DNA from: Paenirhodobacter ferrireducens
GTDB taxonomy: Bacteria; Pseudomonadota; Alphaproteobacteria; Rhodobacterales; Rhodobacteraceae
Length of the DNA: 64,000 bases
Reading direction: 5' to 3'
Assembly (NCBI RefSeq): GCF_004022265.1
Contig: NZ_SAVB01000002.1
Coordinates: 124,001-188,000, forward strand
Shown here piece after piece: positions 1-9,022 of this stretch (position 1 is the first letter of the stretch; every line of letters starts with the position of its first letter). The notes beneath the pieces were generated by a model. That model did not search any database. It saw only the letters and a program-made list of their open reading frames with translations, and had not been told where the DNA came from. A program made the position numbers and the translations under genes.

Positions 1-449
1 ATCAGCGCGCGACCGACAGCGACCTGCTGGCGCTGACCGCCCGAAAGCTCGCCGGCGTTCTGGAAGCGTTTCTCGCGCAGGATCGGGAAGAGGTCATAGA
101 CCTGTTCCATCGTGTCGCGGAAATCGTCGGTGCGGATGAAGGCGCCCATCTCGAGGTTTTCCTCGACCGACATCGTCGGGAAGACGTTGTTCACCTGCGG
201 CACGAAGCCCATGCCCTTGCGCACGCGCTCCTGCGGCGACAGCGCGGTGATGTCGTCGCCATCGAGCGTCACCTTGCCCGCGCGCAGCCGCAGCATGCCG
301 AAGACCGCCTTCATCGCGGTCGACTTGCCGGCGCCGTTCGGGCCGACGATCACCGCGATCTGGCCCTTTTCGACCTTGAGCGTGCAATCGTGCAGGATAT
401 CGGCGGCACCATAGCCGCCGGTCATGCTGGAAGCGTCGAGAAAGCTCAT
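1..449 (-). CDS. livF: ABC transporter ATP-binding protein, LivF type (partial, runs off left edge)
   Basis: The reading frame is open from the ATG at 449 to the window edge, so the C-terminus is missing. It is one of the two cytoplasmic ATPases of a branched-chain amino acid (HAAT family) importer. Visible features are the Walker A GPNGAGKST at about residues 36-44, a Q-loop region GFVPQVNNVFP typical of LivF, and the ABC signature LSGGQRQQ near residue 136. The start is supported by GGAGGT seven bases upstream. It follows livG in the same direction with a gap of about 50 bases; the permeases livH and livM are not seen and presumably lie further left. The family is secure; the transported substrate (amino acid, urea or amide) is not. 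Confidence 0.93.
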   Translation of the reverse strand, partial: MSFLDASSMTGGYGAADILHDCTLKVEKGQIAVIVGPNGAGKSTAMKAVFGMLRLRAGKVTLDGDDITALSPQERVRKGMGFVPQVNNVFPTMSVEENLEMGAFIRTDDFRDTMEQVYDLFPILREKRFQNAGELSGGQRQQVAVGRAL

Positions 450-501
450 GCGACACCTCCGGGACATCCCATGACACCTTGTTTTATCATGAAAAATCCG
501 A

Positions 502-1290
502 TCATTGCGCGGCTCCCGTCTTGACCTTGTTCTTGAGCCCGCGCCCGAGATAGGCCTCGATCACCGCCTCGTTCTGCATGATGGTGTCGGGGGCGCCTTC
601 GGCCAGAACCTTGCCCTCGGCCATCACGATCACCGGGTCGCAGAGCCGGCCGATGAAATCCATGTCGTGCTCGATCACGCAGAAGGTATAGCCGCGTTCC
701 TTGTTCAGCCGCACGATGGCGTCGCCGATGGTGTTCAGCAGCGTGCGGTTCACACCGGCGCCGACCTCGTCGAGAAACACGATCTTCGCCTCGACCATCA
801 TCGTGCGACCAAGCTCCAGAAGTTTCTTCTGGCCGCCCGAAAGGTTTCCGGCGCGCTCGTCCTTCAGATGAGAGATCGTCAGGAAATCAAGAACCTCGTC
901 GGCCTTCTTCAGAAGTGCCGCCTCTTCCTCGGCGATCCGGCCACGCTGGAACCAGGCGTTCCAAAGCGTCTCGCCGGTCTGACCGCCCGGAACCATCATC
1001 AGGTTCTCGCGCACCGTCATCGTCGGGAATTCATGCGCGATCTGGAAGGTGCGCAGCAGCCCCTTGTGGAACAACTCGTGCGGCGGCAGGCCGGTGATGT
1101 CCTCGCCATCCATCGTCACGGTGCCGGAGGTGGGCTTGTGCACCCCGGCGATGACGTTGAACAGCGTGGATTTTCCCGCCCCGTTCGGGCCGATCAGCCC
1201 GGTGATGGAGCCCGTCGCGATCTCTAGCGAAGCGCCATCGACGGCATGGAAGCCGCCGAAATGCTTGTGCAGGTTCTCGACCCGTATCAT
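502..1290 (-). CDS. livG: ABC transporter ATP-binding protein, LivG type
   Basis: A 262-residue ATPase that pairs with LivF in a branched-chain amino acid type importer. The sequence shows Walker A GPNGAGKST at residues 34-42, signature LSGGQKK near residue 155 and Walker B VFLDEVGAG, followed by the CVIEHDM switch segment typical of LivG. I chose the ATG at 1290 because AGGGGAC precedes it by five bases; the in-frame ATG at 1311 would add seven residues and has no better site. It lies downstream of the binding-protein gene and of a hairpin that may lower its expression relative to that gene. Length matches the family (about 250-260 residues). Confidence 0.94.
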   Translation of the reverse strand: MIRVENLHKHFGGFHAVDGASLEIATGSITGLIGPNGAGKSTLFNVIAGVHKPTSGTVTMDGEDITGLPPHELFHKGLLRTFQIAHEFPTMTVRENLMMVPGGQTGETLWNAWFQRGRIAEEEAALLKKADEVLDFLTISHLKDERAGNLSGGQKKLLELGRTMMVEAKIVFLDEVGAGVNRTLLNTIGDAIVRLNKERGYTFCVIEHDMDFIGRLCDPVIVMAEGKVLAEGAPDTIMQNEAVIEAYLGRGLKNKVKTGAAQ

Positions 1291-1343
1291 GCAGTCCCCT
1301 GTGACCTTCACTCTTTGCGTGAAGAATGCCGTTTTCGGCCTTG

Positions 1344-1375
1344 TTTCAAAAGGAACAGCCCGGATTGCTCCGGGC
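1344..1375 (-). terminator. Hairpin after the binding-protein gene
   Basis: On the minus strand a seven-base-pair stem GCCCGGA/TCCGGGC with a GCAA loop (1358-1375) is followed by TGTTCCTTTTG. It sits between the binding-protein gene and livG. It is probably an attenuating terminator or mRNA-stabilising hairpin that gives more binding protein than ATPase, a common arrangement in ABC operons. The U-tract is imperfect, so read-through is expected. Confidence 0.6.
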
Positions 1376-1399
1376 CGCCCCCAGGTTCTCCGTGCCGCC

Positions 1400-2584
1400 T
1401 CAGCGGTATTTCACGGTCTCGATCTTGCCGTCCTTGATGGCGATCTCGCGGAAGGTGCCCGCGGATTCACCCGCACCGATCAGCTCGACCGAGGTGGCGC
1501 CGACATAGTCGATGTCCTTGCCTTCGGCCAGCAGTTCAAGGCCCTTCGCCAGTTCGCCGGGCATGATCTTCTCGCCCGGAGCGTTGGCGACGTCCATGAT
1601 CTTGTCCTTGTAGACCTTCGGATCGGTCGACTTCGCCGCCTGCATCGCCAGCAGCATCAGCGCCGCCGCGTCATAGGCCTCGGCCGAGTAGATGCTCGAG
1701 CCGTCGAAGCCCGCGGTCTTGGCGAGGGAGACGAACATGTCCTTGCCCTCGCCTTCCGATGCCGGCATCTGGCCGAAGGAGCCGTCGAGCTCGGTGCCGA
1801 AGTTCTTCTCGAGCGTCGCCGCGACCATGCCGTCGGGCAGCACGAAGGTCGAGAAGGCACCGGTGTCGAGCGCGCCACGCAGGATGCCCGAACCGCCCTG
1901 GTCGACATAGCCCGCCACCACGAGCGCATCGCCACCCGCAGCCGCCAGTGCGCCGACCTCGGCCGAATAGTCGGCCTTGCCGTCTTCATGCGCGGCAACG
2001 ATGGTCACCGTGCCGCCCTTGGCCTTGAACGCCTCGGCGAAGCTGTCGGCCAAGCCCTTGCCGTAGTCGTTGTTGGTATAGGTCACCGCCACGGACTTGA
2101 TGCCGTGTTCCATGATGATGTCGGTCATCACTTCGCCCTGACGCGCGTCCGAGGGCGAGGTGCGGAAGAACAGGCCGTTGTCGTCGATCGTCGAGAGCGC
2201 GGGCGAGGTCGCCGAGGGCGAGATCATCACCACGCCGTTCGGCACGGCGACGTTGGTCAGCGAGGCGATGGTCTCGCCCGAGCACATGCCGCCGACGATG
2301 CCCTTCACGCCCTCCGAGGTCACCATCCGCTCGACGGTCGCGGTGGCCGCAGCGGCGTCGACGCAGGTGGAATCGCCGCGCACCGGGGTGACGGTGTCAC
2401 CGCCCAGAAGCTTGCCCGAATCCGAGACTTCCTTCATCGCCAGTTCGGCGCCGGAGGCGATCGGCGGCGCGATCGATTCCAGCGGCCCGGTGAAGCCCAT
2501 CGAGATCCCCATCTTGATGTCCTCGGCGAAGGCGCCGCCCGCGCACAGCGCGACGGCAGCCGTCGCCAGAAGCAGCTTCTTCAT
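1400..2584 (-). CDS. ABC transporter substrate-binding protein, Leu/Ile/Val-binding (LivJ/K) family
   Basis: A 394-residue periplasmic protein with a clear signal peptide, MKKLLLATAAVALCAGGAFA, and probable cleavage before EDIK. The mature start KMGISMGFTGPLES is typical of type 1 periplasmic binding proteins of the HAAT family. The ATG at 2584 is chosen because GGGGAG lies nine bases upstream and the signal peptide begins there; a longer frame reaches 2782 without coding character. The gene heads the minus-strand operon that continues with livG and livF. The ligand is unknown: amino acids, short-chain amides and urea are all bound by close relatives. The 155-base gap to the regulator gene upstream should hold the promoter. 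Confidence 0.92.
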   Translation of the reverse strand: MKKLLLATAAVALCAGGAFAEDIKMGISMGFTGPLESIAPPIASGAELAMKEVSDSGKLLGGDTVTPVRGDSTCVDAAAATATVERMVTSEGVKGIVGGMCSGETIASLTNVAVPNGVVMISPSATSPALSTIDDNGLFFRTSPSDARQGEVMTDIIMEHGIKSVAVTYTNNDYGKGLADSFAEAFKAKGGTVTIVAAHEDGKADYSAEVGALAAAGGDALVVAGYVDQGGSGILRGALDTGAFSTFVLPDGMVAATLEKNFGTELDGSFGQMPASEGEGKDMFVSLAKTAGFDGSSIYSAEAYDAAALMLLAMQAAKSTDPKVYKDKIMDVANAPGEKIMPGELAKGLELLAEGKDIDYVGATSVELIGAGESAGTFREIAIKDGKIETVKYR

Positions 2585-2739
2585 CTGTTCACTCCCCTGT
2601 TGGAACATGATTGCGGAAACGTTAGTCCCGCCTTTGGCAAAAGAAAATAGGGCAGCCCGCGACGGATTGGCCGAAAATAGACCATCTGGGCAAGAAATGG
2701 GCGCTTTGACGCAACGGCGCGGCGCATCGCCGGCGCGGC

Positions 2740-3912
2740 TCAGAACTTTTCTTCCGGAAAGTCGATTCCCGTCAGGTCGCACTCGTCAGCATCAAGCTCG
2801 ATCACGCTGGTCGCCGACGGCACGCCCGAGGCGCCGCGTTCGCGATAGGGGGTGGTCTGATACTGCGCACGGTAGCATTTCGAGAAATGCGAGGGCGAGG
2901 TGAAACCGCAGGCCAGCGCCACGTTGATCACGCTCATCTCGGTCTGCATCAACAGGTTGCGCGCCTTCTGCAGGCGGATTTCCATGTAATAGCGCTTTGG
3001 CGAGCGGCTCAGGTAGCGGCTGAACAGACGCTCGAGCTGGCGCGTCGACATGCCGACCTCGGCCGCAAGGCGCGCCGGGCTGATCGGCTCCTCGATGTTC
3101 ATCTCCATCCGCGCGATCACCTGCGCAAGCTTCGGGTGGCGCACGCCGATCCGGGTCGGGATCGACAGCCGCTGGCTGTCGCGGTCGGTGCGGATCGAGT
3201 TGTAGATCAGCTGGTCGGCGACGGTATTGGCCAGCGCCTCGCCATGGTCGAGCGCGATCATCTTCAGCATCAGATCGACCGAGGCGGTGCCGCCCGCCGT
3301 CGTCAGCCGGTTGCCATCGATCACGAAGACCGCCTTCGACAGCGTCACCTCCTCGAAATCCTCGGCGAAGCTGTCCTGATTCTCCCAGTGGATGGTGGCG
3401 CGCCGGCCGTCGAGCAGCCCGGCCTTCGCCACCGCCCAGGCCCCGGTGCACAGGCCGCCCACCGCCGCGCCGCGCCGCGCCTCGCGCCGCAGCCAGGCGA
3501 GGATCGGCTTCGTCGTCGCCTCGGCCACGTCGATGCCGCCGCACACCATCACCGTGTCGTCGCGGGTGACCTCGCCCAGCCCCATGTCGGCGCGGATCAC
3601 CGTGCCGTTCGAGCAGGTCACGTCGCCACCGTCCTCGGAGGCGAGCTTCCAGTCATAGAGCTTCTCGCCGGAAACCTGGTTCGCAAGCCGCAAGGGCTCG
3701 ATTGCACTGGCAAAAGCCATCAGTGTGAAGCGGTCGAGCAGCAGGAAGATGAAGCGCCGCGTGCGCCCACCGGTGGCCAGGCGCAGGATGCCGTGCGAGG
3801 GGGCCGGTCGGGAATGGGTGCGGGGTGTCGTGGAGGGGATGCGCATTTGCGACGGGGACCTTGTCGTTTCATGCCCAGAAAGCAGGGAACGGGGCGTCTC
3901 GCAAGAGGGCAT
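2740..3912 (-). CDS. GlxA-family transcriptional regulator (DJ-1/PfpI-like domain plus AraC HTH)
   Basis: A 390-residue regulator. The first 44 residues are low-complexity; a class I glutamine amidotransferase-like (DJ-1/PfpI) domain spans about residues 45-220, with [15 protein letters not shown] as its nucleophile elbow. An AraC double helix-turn-helix follows (about residues 265-355; [17 protein letters not shown] and [17 protein letters not shown]). GlxA/GbdR/CdhR relatives sense betaine, carnitine, arginine or related metabolites and activate catabolic or transport genes. It lies immediately upstream of the ABC importer in the same direction, so it could control it. The start at 3912 has GAGGAC nine bases upstream; the ATG at 3846 is an alternative with a poorer site. 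Inducer unknown. Confidence 0.9.
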   Translation of the reverse strand: MPSCETPRSLLSGHETTRSPSQMRIPSTTPRTHSRPAPSHGILRLATGGRTRRFIFLLLDRFTLMAFASAIEPLRLANQVSGEKLYDWKLASEDGGDVTCSNGTVIRADMGLGEVTRDDTVMVCGGIDVAEATTKPILAWLRREARRGAAVGGLCTGAWAVAKAGLLDGRRATIHWENQDSFAEDFEEVTLSKAVFVIDGNRLTTAGGTASVDLMLKMIALDHGEALANTVADQLIYNSIRTDRDSQRLSIPTRIGVRHPKLAQVIARMEMNIEEPISPARLAAEVGMSTRQLERLFSRYLSRSPKRYYMEIRLQKARNLLMQTEMSVINVALACGFTSPSHFSKCYRAQYQTTPYRERGASGVPSATSVIELDADECDLTGIDFPEEKF

Positions 3913-4036
3913 CGGAGCCCGTCCTCATGTCCGTCCACGCGACAGTCATTTTCGCGCGCGCCTGCGGAAAAACCGGTTTGTTCTCGCTAACGCCTGCCTT
4001 ATAACCGCGCAACCTGTGAAAGTCCTGGAGGAGAAG

Positions 4037-5407
4037 ATGGTCAAGGGGTGGACGAAGTCCGGCTGGCGCGCGAAACCGCGGGTGCAGATGCCCGACTATC
4101 CCGACATGGCTGCGCTTGGCGCGGTCGAGGCGCAGCTCGCCAAGATGCCGCCGCTCGTCTTCGCCGGCGAGGCGCGCCGGCTGAAGGCAGATCTGGCGAA
4201 GGCCGCGCGGGGCGAGGCGTTCCTGCTGCAGGGCGGGGACTGCGCCGAGAGCTTTGCTGAATTCTCCGCCGACAACATCCGCGACACCTTCAAGGTGATG
4301 CTGCAGATGGCGATCGTGCTGACCTGGGGCGCGAAAGTGCCGGTGATCAAGGTCGGGCGCATGGCCGGGCAGTTCGCCAAGCCGCGTTCGGCCGCGACCG
4401 AGACGATCGGCGGCGTCGAGCTGCCGAGCTATCGCGGCGACATCATCAACGGCTTCGACTTCACCGCCGCGGCCCGTGTGCCCGATCCCTTCCGGATGCT
4501 GCAGGCCTATACCCAGGCCGCGGCCTCGCTGAACCTGCTGCGCGCCTTCTCGACCGGCGGCTATGCCGACATCCATCGGGTGCAGAGCTGGATTGCCGGC
4601 TTCACCGACGAGGACGAGGCGGCGCGCTATCGCGAGGTGGCCGAGCGCATCGGCGATGCGATGGACTTCATGACCGCGGCCGGGGTGACCTCGGACACCG
4701 CGCATGAGCTCGCGAAGGTCGATTTCTACACCTCGCACGAGGCGCTGCTGCTGGAATACGAAGAGGCGCTGTGCCGTGTCGACAGCACCACCGGCATTCC
4801 GCTGGCGGGTTCGGGTCACATGATCTGGATCGGCGACCGCACCCGTCAGCCCGACGGCGCGCATGTCGAGTTCTGCTGCGGCGTGCAGAACCCGATCGGG
4901 CTGAAATGCGGCCCCTCGACCACGGCCGACGATCTGAAGGTGCTGATGGCGAAGCTGAACCCGGAGAACGAGCCCGGGCGGCTGACGCTGATCGCGCGCT
5001 TTGGCGCGGGCAAGGTCGGCGAGCATCTGCCGCGGCTGATCCGTGCGGTGCAGGCCGAGGGCGCGAATGTGCTGTGGTCGTGCGACCCGATGCACGGCAA
5101 CACGATCAAGGCGGCCTCGGGCTACAAGACCCGGCCCTTCGAGTCGGTGCTGCGCGAGGTGCGCGAGTTCTTCGGCGTGCACAAGGCCGAGGGCACGATC
5201 CCGGGCGGCGTGCATTTCGAGATGACCGGCCGCGACGTGACCGAATGCACCGGCGGCGTGCGCGCGGTGTCGGACGAGGATCTGTCGAGCCGCTATCACA
5301 CCGCCTGCGACCCGCGGCTCAACGCCTCGCAGGCGCTGGAACTCGCCTTCCTCGTCGCCGAGGAGCTGCAGGACCGGCGCGCGCTGCGCAAGGCCTCTGG
5401 CCTCTGA
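4037..5407 (+). CDS. Class II 3-deoxy-7-phosphoheptulonate (DAHP) synthase
   Basis: A 456-residue enzyme that condenses phosphoenolpyruvate and erythrose 4-phosphate, the first step of the shikimate pathway. Class II features are clear: the N-terminal [10 protein letters not shown] and PDYPDM segments, [11 protein letters not shown] with the metal-binding Cys, [42 protein letters not shown] and [10 protein letters not shown]. Length matches the plant-like class II family. The ATG at 4037 has a strong GGAGGAGAAG site; the frame extends upstream to 3725 but has no protein-like content there. It stands alone, divergent from the GlxA-type regulator, with no other aromatic biosynthesis genes nearby. 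Feedback control cannot be read from the sequence. Confidence 0.96.
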   Translation: MVKGWTKSGWRAKPRVQMPDYPDMAALGAVEAQLAKMPPLVFAGEARRLKADLAKAARGEAFLLQGGDCAESFAEFSADNIRDTFKVMLQMAIVLTWGAKVPVIKVGRMAGQFAKPRSAATETIGGVELPSYRGDIINGFDFTAAARVPDPFRMLQAYTQAAASLNLLRAFSTGGYADIHRVQSWIAGFTDEDEAARYREVAERIGDAMDFMTAAGVTSDTAHELAKVDFYTSHEALLLEYEEALCRVDSTTGIPLAGSGHMIWIGDRTRQPDGAHVEFCCGVQNPIGLKCGPSTTADDLKVLMAKLNPENEPGRLTLIARFGAGKVGEHLPRLIRAVQAEGANVLWSCDPMHGNTIKAASGYKTRPFESVLREVREFFGVHKAEGTIPGGVHFEMTGRDVTECTGGVRAVSDEDLSSRYHTACDPRLNASQALELAFLVAEELQDRRALRKASGL

Positions 5408-5438
5408 GCAGGGCGGCGGCAGACGGGCACAAGGACCG

Positions 5439-5468
5439 CGGCCCGGAGCATCGCTCCGGGCCGTTCCC
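5439..5468 (+). terminator. Hairpin between convergent DAHP synthase and PAS-protein genes
   Basis: An eleven-base-pair perfect stem CGGCCCGGAGC/GCTCCGGGCCG with a three-base loop (5439-5463) is followed by TTCCC. It lies 31 bases after the synthase stop and 28 bases before the end of the convergent gene, so it may act in both directions. The poor T-run makes this a moderate call. Confidence 0.55.
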
Positions 5469-5490
5469 GTCATATCCTGCGGCATCGGTC

Positions 5491-6216
5491 TCAGGCGTTG
5501 CTGATGACGTGGAACATCGCGCGACGCTCTTCCGGCGTGCAGTCGGAAAGCGGGCGGGTGGCCAGGGGCGTGTCGAACTCGGGCAGGGCGGGCCGGCGGT
5601 TGCCGAAGACCGGGGCATCAAGGCCAATCTCCTCGGGACGGACCGGCAGCGGAAGGGGGCCGGGCGTCGGCGCGCCGGCGATCACCGGCTCGACATGGGC
5701 CGCGATCACATCGAAGCGGCGCGGCGGGCGGCCGAAACCGTCGCCCTCGGCAACGAGGCAGCCAAGCGCACGGGTGATGTCGCCGAGGTCGGATTTCATC
5801 GGCAGGATCAGCAGCCGCGCATCGAGCCGGGGCCGGCCGGGGCCGCCGTCCGAGACGAGCCGCAGGTCGGCGATCGCCGGACCGCCGAAGACCGCCTCCA
5901 GCGCCTCGGTGACATGCTTGCGGCCCTGCGGTGTGAACAGGGCAGTGAGCGGCATGCCCCGCACCTCCATCCCCATCAGCTCGTTCAGGTGCATGCCGGC
6001 AAGCCGGAACCGGCCGATGCCCGGCGCCACGCGCTCGAGGATGAAGGCGTATTCGAGGGCGCGCTCGATGCCGCGCGGATCGACGTCGGCGCGCGTGGGC
6101 ACCAGCCGGCCACGGCGCAGCGCCTCCCAATAGGCGCGCAGTTCCGAGGCAATCTGCATGCCGAGCCCCGCCTGCGCCCCGAAGTGGATCACCTTGTCGT
6201 CGATATCACGGTCCAT
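5491..6216 (-). CDS. PAS-domain protein (PAS_5 family)
   Basis: A 241-residue soluble protein. Residues about 20-160 resemble the alphaproteobacterial PAS_5 family: an opening LRAYWEALRRGRLVPTRADV, GIGRFRLAGMHLNELMGMEVRGMPL and LLILPMKSDLGDITRALGCLV. The C-terminal quarter is Pro-rich. No kinase, HTH or output domain follows. In this order such proteins are widespread, stand alone, and have no proven role; partner-binding or sensory regulation is the usual guess. It is convergent with the DAHP synthase and divergent from yicC across a 163-base AT-richer region. No membrane segment or signal peptide is visible. Confidence 0.85.
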   Translation of the reverse strand: MDRDIDDKVIHFGAQAGLGMQIASELRAYWEALRRGRLVPTRADVDPRGIERALEYAFILERVAPGIGRFRLAGMHLNELMGMEVRGMPLTALFTPQGRKHVTEALEAVFGGPAIADLRLVSDGGPGRPRLDARLLILPMKSDLGDITRALGCLVAEGDGFGRPPRRFDVIAAHVEPVIAGAPTPGPLPLPVRPEEIGLDAPVFGNRRPALPEFDTPLATRPLSDCTPEERRAMFHVISNA

Positions 6217-6374
6217 CGCATCACCCGTTCCTGCGGCACAGGCGTTCCGCCTCCGCCGCCATCCATTGCAATGCCTCGTGCATTCTGCGGTTATGGGCTT
6301 TCGAATGGCCCCGGAGGCGAAATCCTTACCAAAACCTTAATACGCCAGTTCCGGGCAAAAAGGGGAAAGAAAGT

Positions 6375-6388
6375 GTTAAATGGTTAAC
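6375..6388. promoter_or_regulatory. Palindrome spanning the yicC start codon
   Basis: GTTAA-ATGG-TTAAC is a perfect five-base inverted repeat with its centre on the yicC ATG (6380). About 50 bases upstream, TTAC-N7-TTAA at 6326-6340 differs by one base from the CtrA consensus TTAA-N7-TTAA. Either could bind a regulator; neither is proven, and short TTAA palindromes are common. Confidence 0.3.
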
Positions 6389-7294
6389 ATCGCATCCGGC
6401 CCGCGCACGATCTCGATGACCGGCTTTGCCGCGCGGCAGGGCGGCGGGCTCGGCCATGACTGGGCCTGGGAGATCCGCTCGGTCAATGGCAAGGGCTTTG
6501 ATTTGCGCCCGCGTCTGCCCGATGTCGAGGGACTCGAGGCGGCGGTGCGGGCGGCGGTCGCCGCGGTGGCGGCGCGCGGCAACATCTCGCTGACGCTGCG
6601 GCTGTCGCGCAGCGAGGGGGCCGAGGGGCTGCGCCTGTCGGACGCGGGGTTGCAGGCGGCGCTCGCGGCGCTCGCCCGGGTCGAGGCGGCGGCGGGCGAG
6701 CGGGGGCTTGCCCTGGCACCGACGCGGGCGGCGGACATTCTGTCGCTGCGCGGGGTGATCGAGCAGGGCGCACCCGAGATCGCCGATCCGGTGGCGCTGC
6801 GCGCGGCGCTGCTCGCCGATCTGGCGCCGCTGCTCGAGGACTTCGCCGCGATGCGCGCGGCCGAGGGCGCGCAGATCGGCGCGGTGATTGCGGCCCAGAT
6901 CGACCGCATTGCCGCACTGACCGAGGCCGCGGCCGAGGCCGCCGAGGCGCGCCGGCCCGAGACCGCGGCGGCGCTGCAGGCGGCGCTGGCCCGCGTGCTC
7001 GACACCGCCCCCGGGGCCGATCCGCAGCGGGTGGCGCAGGAACTGGCGATGCTGGCGGTGAAGGCCGATGTCACCGAGGAAATCGACCGGCTGCGCGCCC
7101 ATGTCGCCGCCGCCCGCGCGCTTCTGGCCGAGGCAGGCCCGGTCGGCCGCAAGCTCGACTTCCTCACCCAGGAATTCGTGCGCGAGTCGAACACGCTGTG
7201 CTCGAAGTCGGGCTCGACCGCGCTCACTGCGATCGGGCTTGACCTCAAGGCCGTCATCGACCAGATGCGCGAGCAGATCCAGAACGTGGAGTGA
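6380..7294 (+). CDS. yicC: YicC family endoribonuclease
   Basis: A 304-residue member of the YicC family, recently recognised as endoribonucleases acting on mRNA and small RNA. The diagnostic opening SMTGFAARQGGG, the IRSVNGKGFDLRPRLP segment and the C-terminal LDFLTQEFVRESNTLCSKS are all present, the last being the conserved metal-site region of the family. Length is as expected (about 290-300). The ATG at 6380 has GGGGAAAGA upstream. It ends three bases before gmk, the usual alphaproteobacterial pairing yicC-gmk, so the two are co-transcribed together with the carbonic anhydrase gene. Confidence 0.95.
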   Translation: MVNIASGPRTISMTGFAARQGGGLGHDWAWEIRSVNGKGFDLRPRLPDVEGLEAAVRAAVAAVAARGNISLTLRLSRSEGAEGLRLSDAGLQAALAALARVEAAAGERGLALAPTRAADILSLRGVIEQGAPEIADPVALRAALLADLAPLLEDFAAMRAAEGAQIGAVIAAQIDRIAALTEAAAEAAEARRPETAAALQAALARVLDTAPGADPQRVAQELAMLAVKADVTEEIDRLRAHVAAARALLAEAGPVGRKLDFLTQEFVRESNTLCSKSGSTALTAIGLDLKAVIDQMREQIQNVE

Positions 7295-7297
7295 GCC

Positions 7298-7935
7298 ATG
7301 ACCCAGCCCCGGCGCGGCCTTCTGATTATCCTCTCCTCGCCCTCGGGCGCGGGGAAATCGACGCTGGCGAAGCGGTTGATGGCCTGGGACCCGACGCTGA
7401 CATTCTCGGTCTCGGCCACGACGCGCGCCCCGCGCCCGGGCGAGACCGACGGCGTCGAGTATTATTTCCGCACCAAGCACGACTTCGAGGCGATGGTCGC
7501 GAATGGCGAGATGCTCGAACATGCCGAGGTCTTCGGCAATTTCTACGGCACGCCGAAGACCCCGGTCGAGGCGGCGATGAAGGCCGGGCGCGACACGCTC
7601 TTCGACGTCGACTGGCAGGGCGGGCAGCAGATCCGCCGCTCGAGTCTCGGCAAGGAGGTGATCTCGATCTTCATCCTGCCGCCCTCGATCGCCGAGCTGG
7701 AAAAGCGGCTGCGCACGCGGGCGCAGGACAGCGACGAGGTGATCGCGGCCCGGATGGCGAAAAGCCGCGATGAAATCAGCCACTGGGCGGAATATGATTA
7801 TGTGATCGTGAATCACGACGCCGATCAGGCCGAGAGGGAGCTGCGCGAAATTCTCGCCGCCGAGCGCGCGCGGGCGGACCGGCAGCCCTGGCTGAACGAC
7901 TTCGTGCGCGAGCTGAACAGGGAGTTTGAAGCGCG

Positions 7936-7939
<4 letters not shown>
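7298..7939 (+). CDS. gmk: Guanylate kinase
   Basis: A 213-residue cytoplasmic enzyme that phosphorylates GMP to GDP with ATP. It shows the P-loop [11 protein letters not shown] at about residues 10-20, the GMP-binding [21 protein letters not shown] and a conserved [11 protein letters not shown]. Length is normal for the family. It lies three bases after yicC and its stop overlaps the start of the carbonic anhydrase gene by ATGA, which points to translational coupling. An essential housekeeping gene. Confidence 0.97.
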
Positions 7940-8457
<518 letters not shown>

Positions 8458-8459
8458 GC

Positions 8460-8858
8460 TCAGCCCAGTTTGGGCGGCAGTTCGAGAATGTCGAAATCGC
8501 CTCCGTGCCAGATCTGCCGCACCTCGGCGAGGATCAGCCGCGGGTTCGGTAGCGGTGCGCTATAGGCCCGCAGCGCGCCGCGATAGCCGAGCGCCTCGAG
8601 CTGGCGCGCGAGGTCGAGGATGTCGTGCTCGGGGCAGAGGAGCGGCGAGATCACCACATCTGGCACGGTCCGCGCGAGCAACGCCGCATCGACCGCGGCG
8701 AGCGGCACGATGGTGATCGTGACCCCCGACACCCCGCGCAGCGCGAGCGGCAGCGATTGCGACGGTTCCACCACCAGGATGCGTCGTCCCGACGGAGGCG
8801 AATCGGGTCCGTCCCCGGAATGGGGGCGGCCGGCGGAAGGGCCCTTCGAAGAAGGCAT
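8460..8858 (-). CDS. Conserved hypothetical protein, receiver-like fold
   Basis: A 132-residue protein I cannot assign. After a Pro/Ser-rich start of about 25 residues, the pattern GRRILVVEPSQSLPLALRG, then VTITIVPLAAVDAALLA, then VPDVVISPLLCPEHDILDLA alternates beta strands and helices, like a degenerate response-regulator receiver. The usual phosphoacceptor Asp is absent: VVISP occupies its place. It may be a pseudo-receiver. ATG 8858 is preferred; a GTG lies two codons upstream at 8864. It is divergent from the PhoR-like kinase gene, with 164 bases between the two starts. Confidence 0.6.
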   Translation of the reverse strand: MPSSKGPSAGRPHSGDGPDSPPSGRRILVVEPSQSLPLALRGVSGVTITIVPLAAVDAALLARTVPDVVISPLLCPEHDILDLARQLEALGYRGALRAYSAPLPNPRLILAEVRQIWHGGDFDILELPPKLG

Positions 8859-9022
8859 CGTCACGTTCCGTCACACCGCGCCGCCCGGCACCGGGCGCGC
8901 TGGAAAATGGATTAGCAGACGAAGGCTTTGCCCCGGGATGCTTCGCCTGCAAGCAGAGAATGACGCATGGTTTACTCCCGCGCGTTTTTGGTCAAGGTTT
9001 CGGCGCGCAGAAGGAGCGAAAC

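Noticed and set aside
94-477. A 127-residue minus-strand frame at the left edge
   Set aside because: It is out of frame with the clear LivF coding sequence on the same strand and has an Arg-rich composition without motifs.
6326-6340. CtrA box before yicC
   Set aside because: TTAC-N7-TTAA has one mismatch to the consensus and is a single occurrence; it is mentioned as a weak possibility only.
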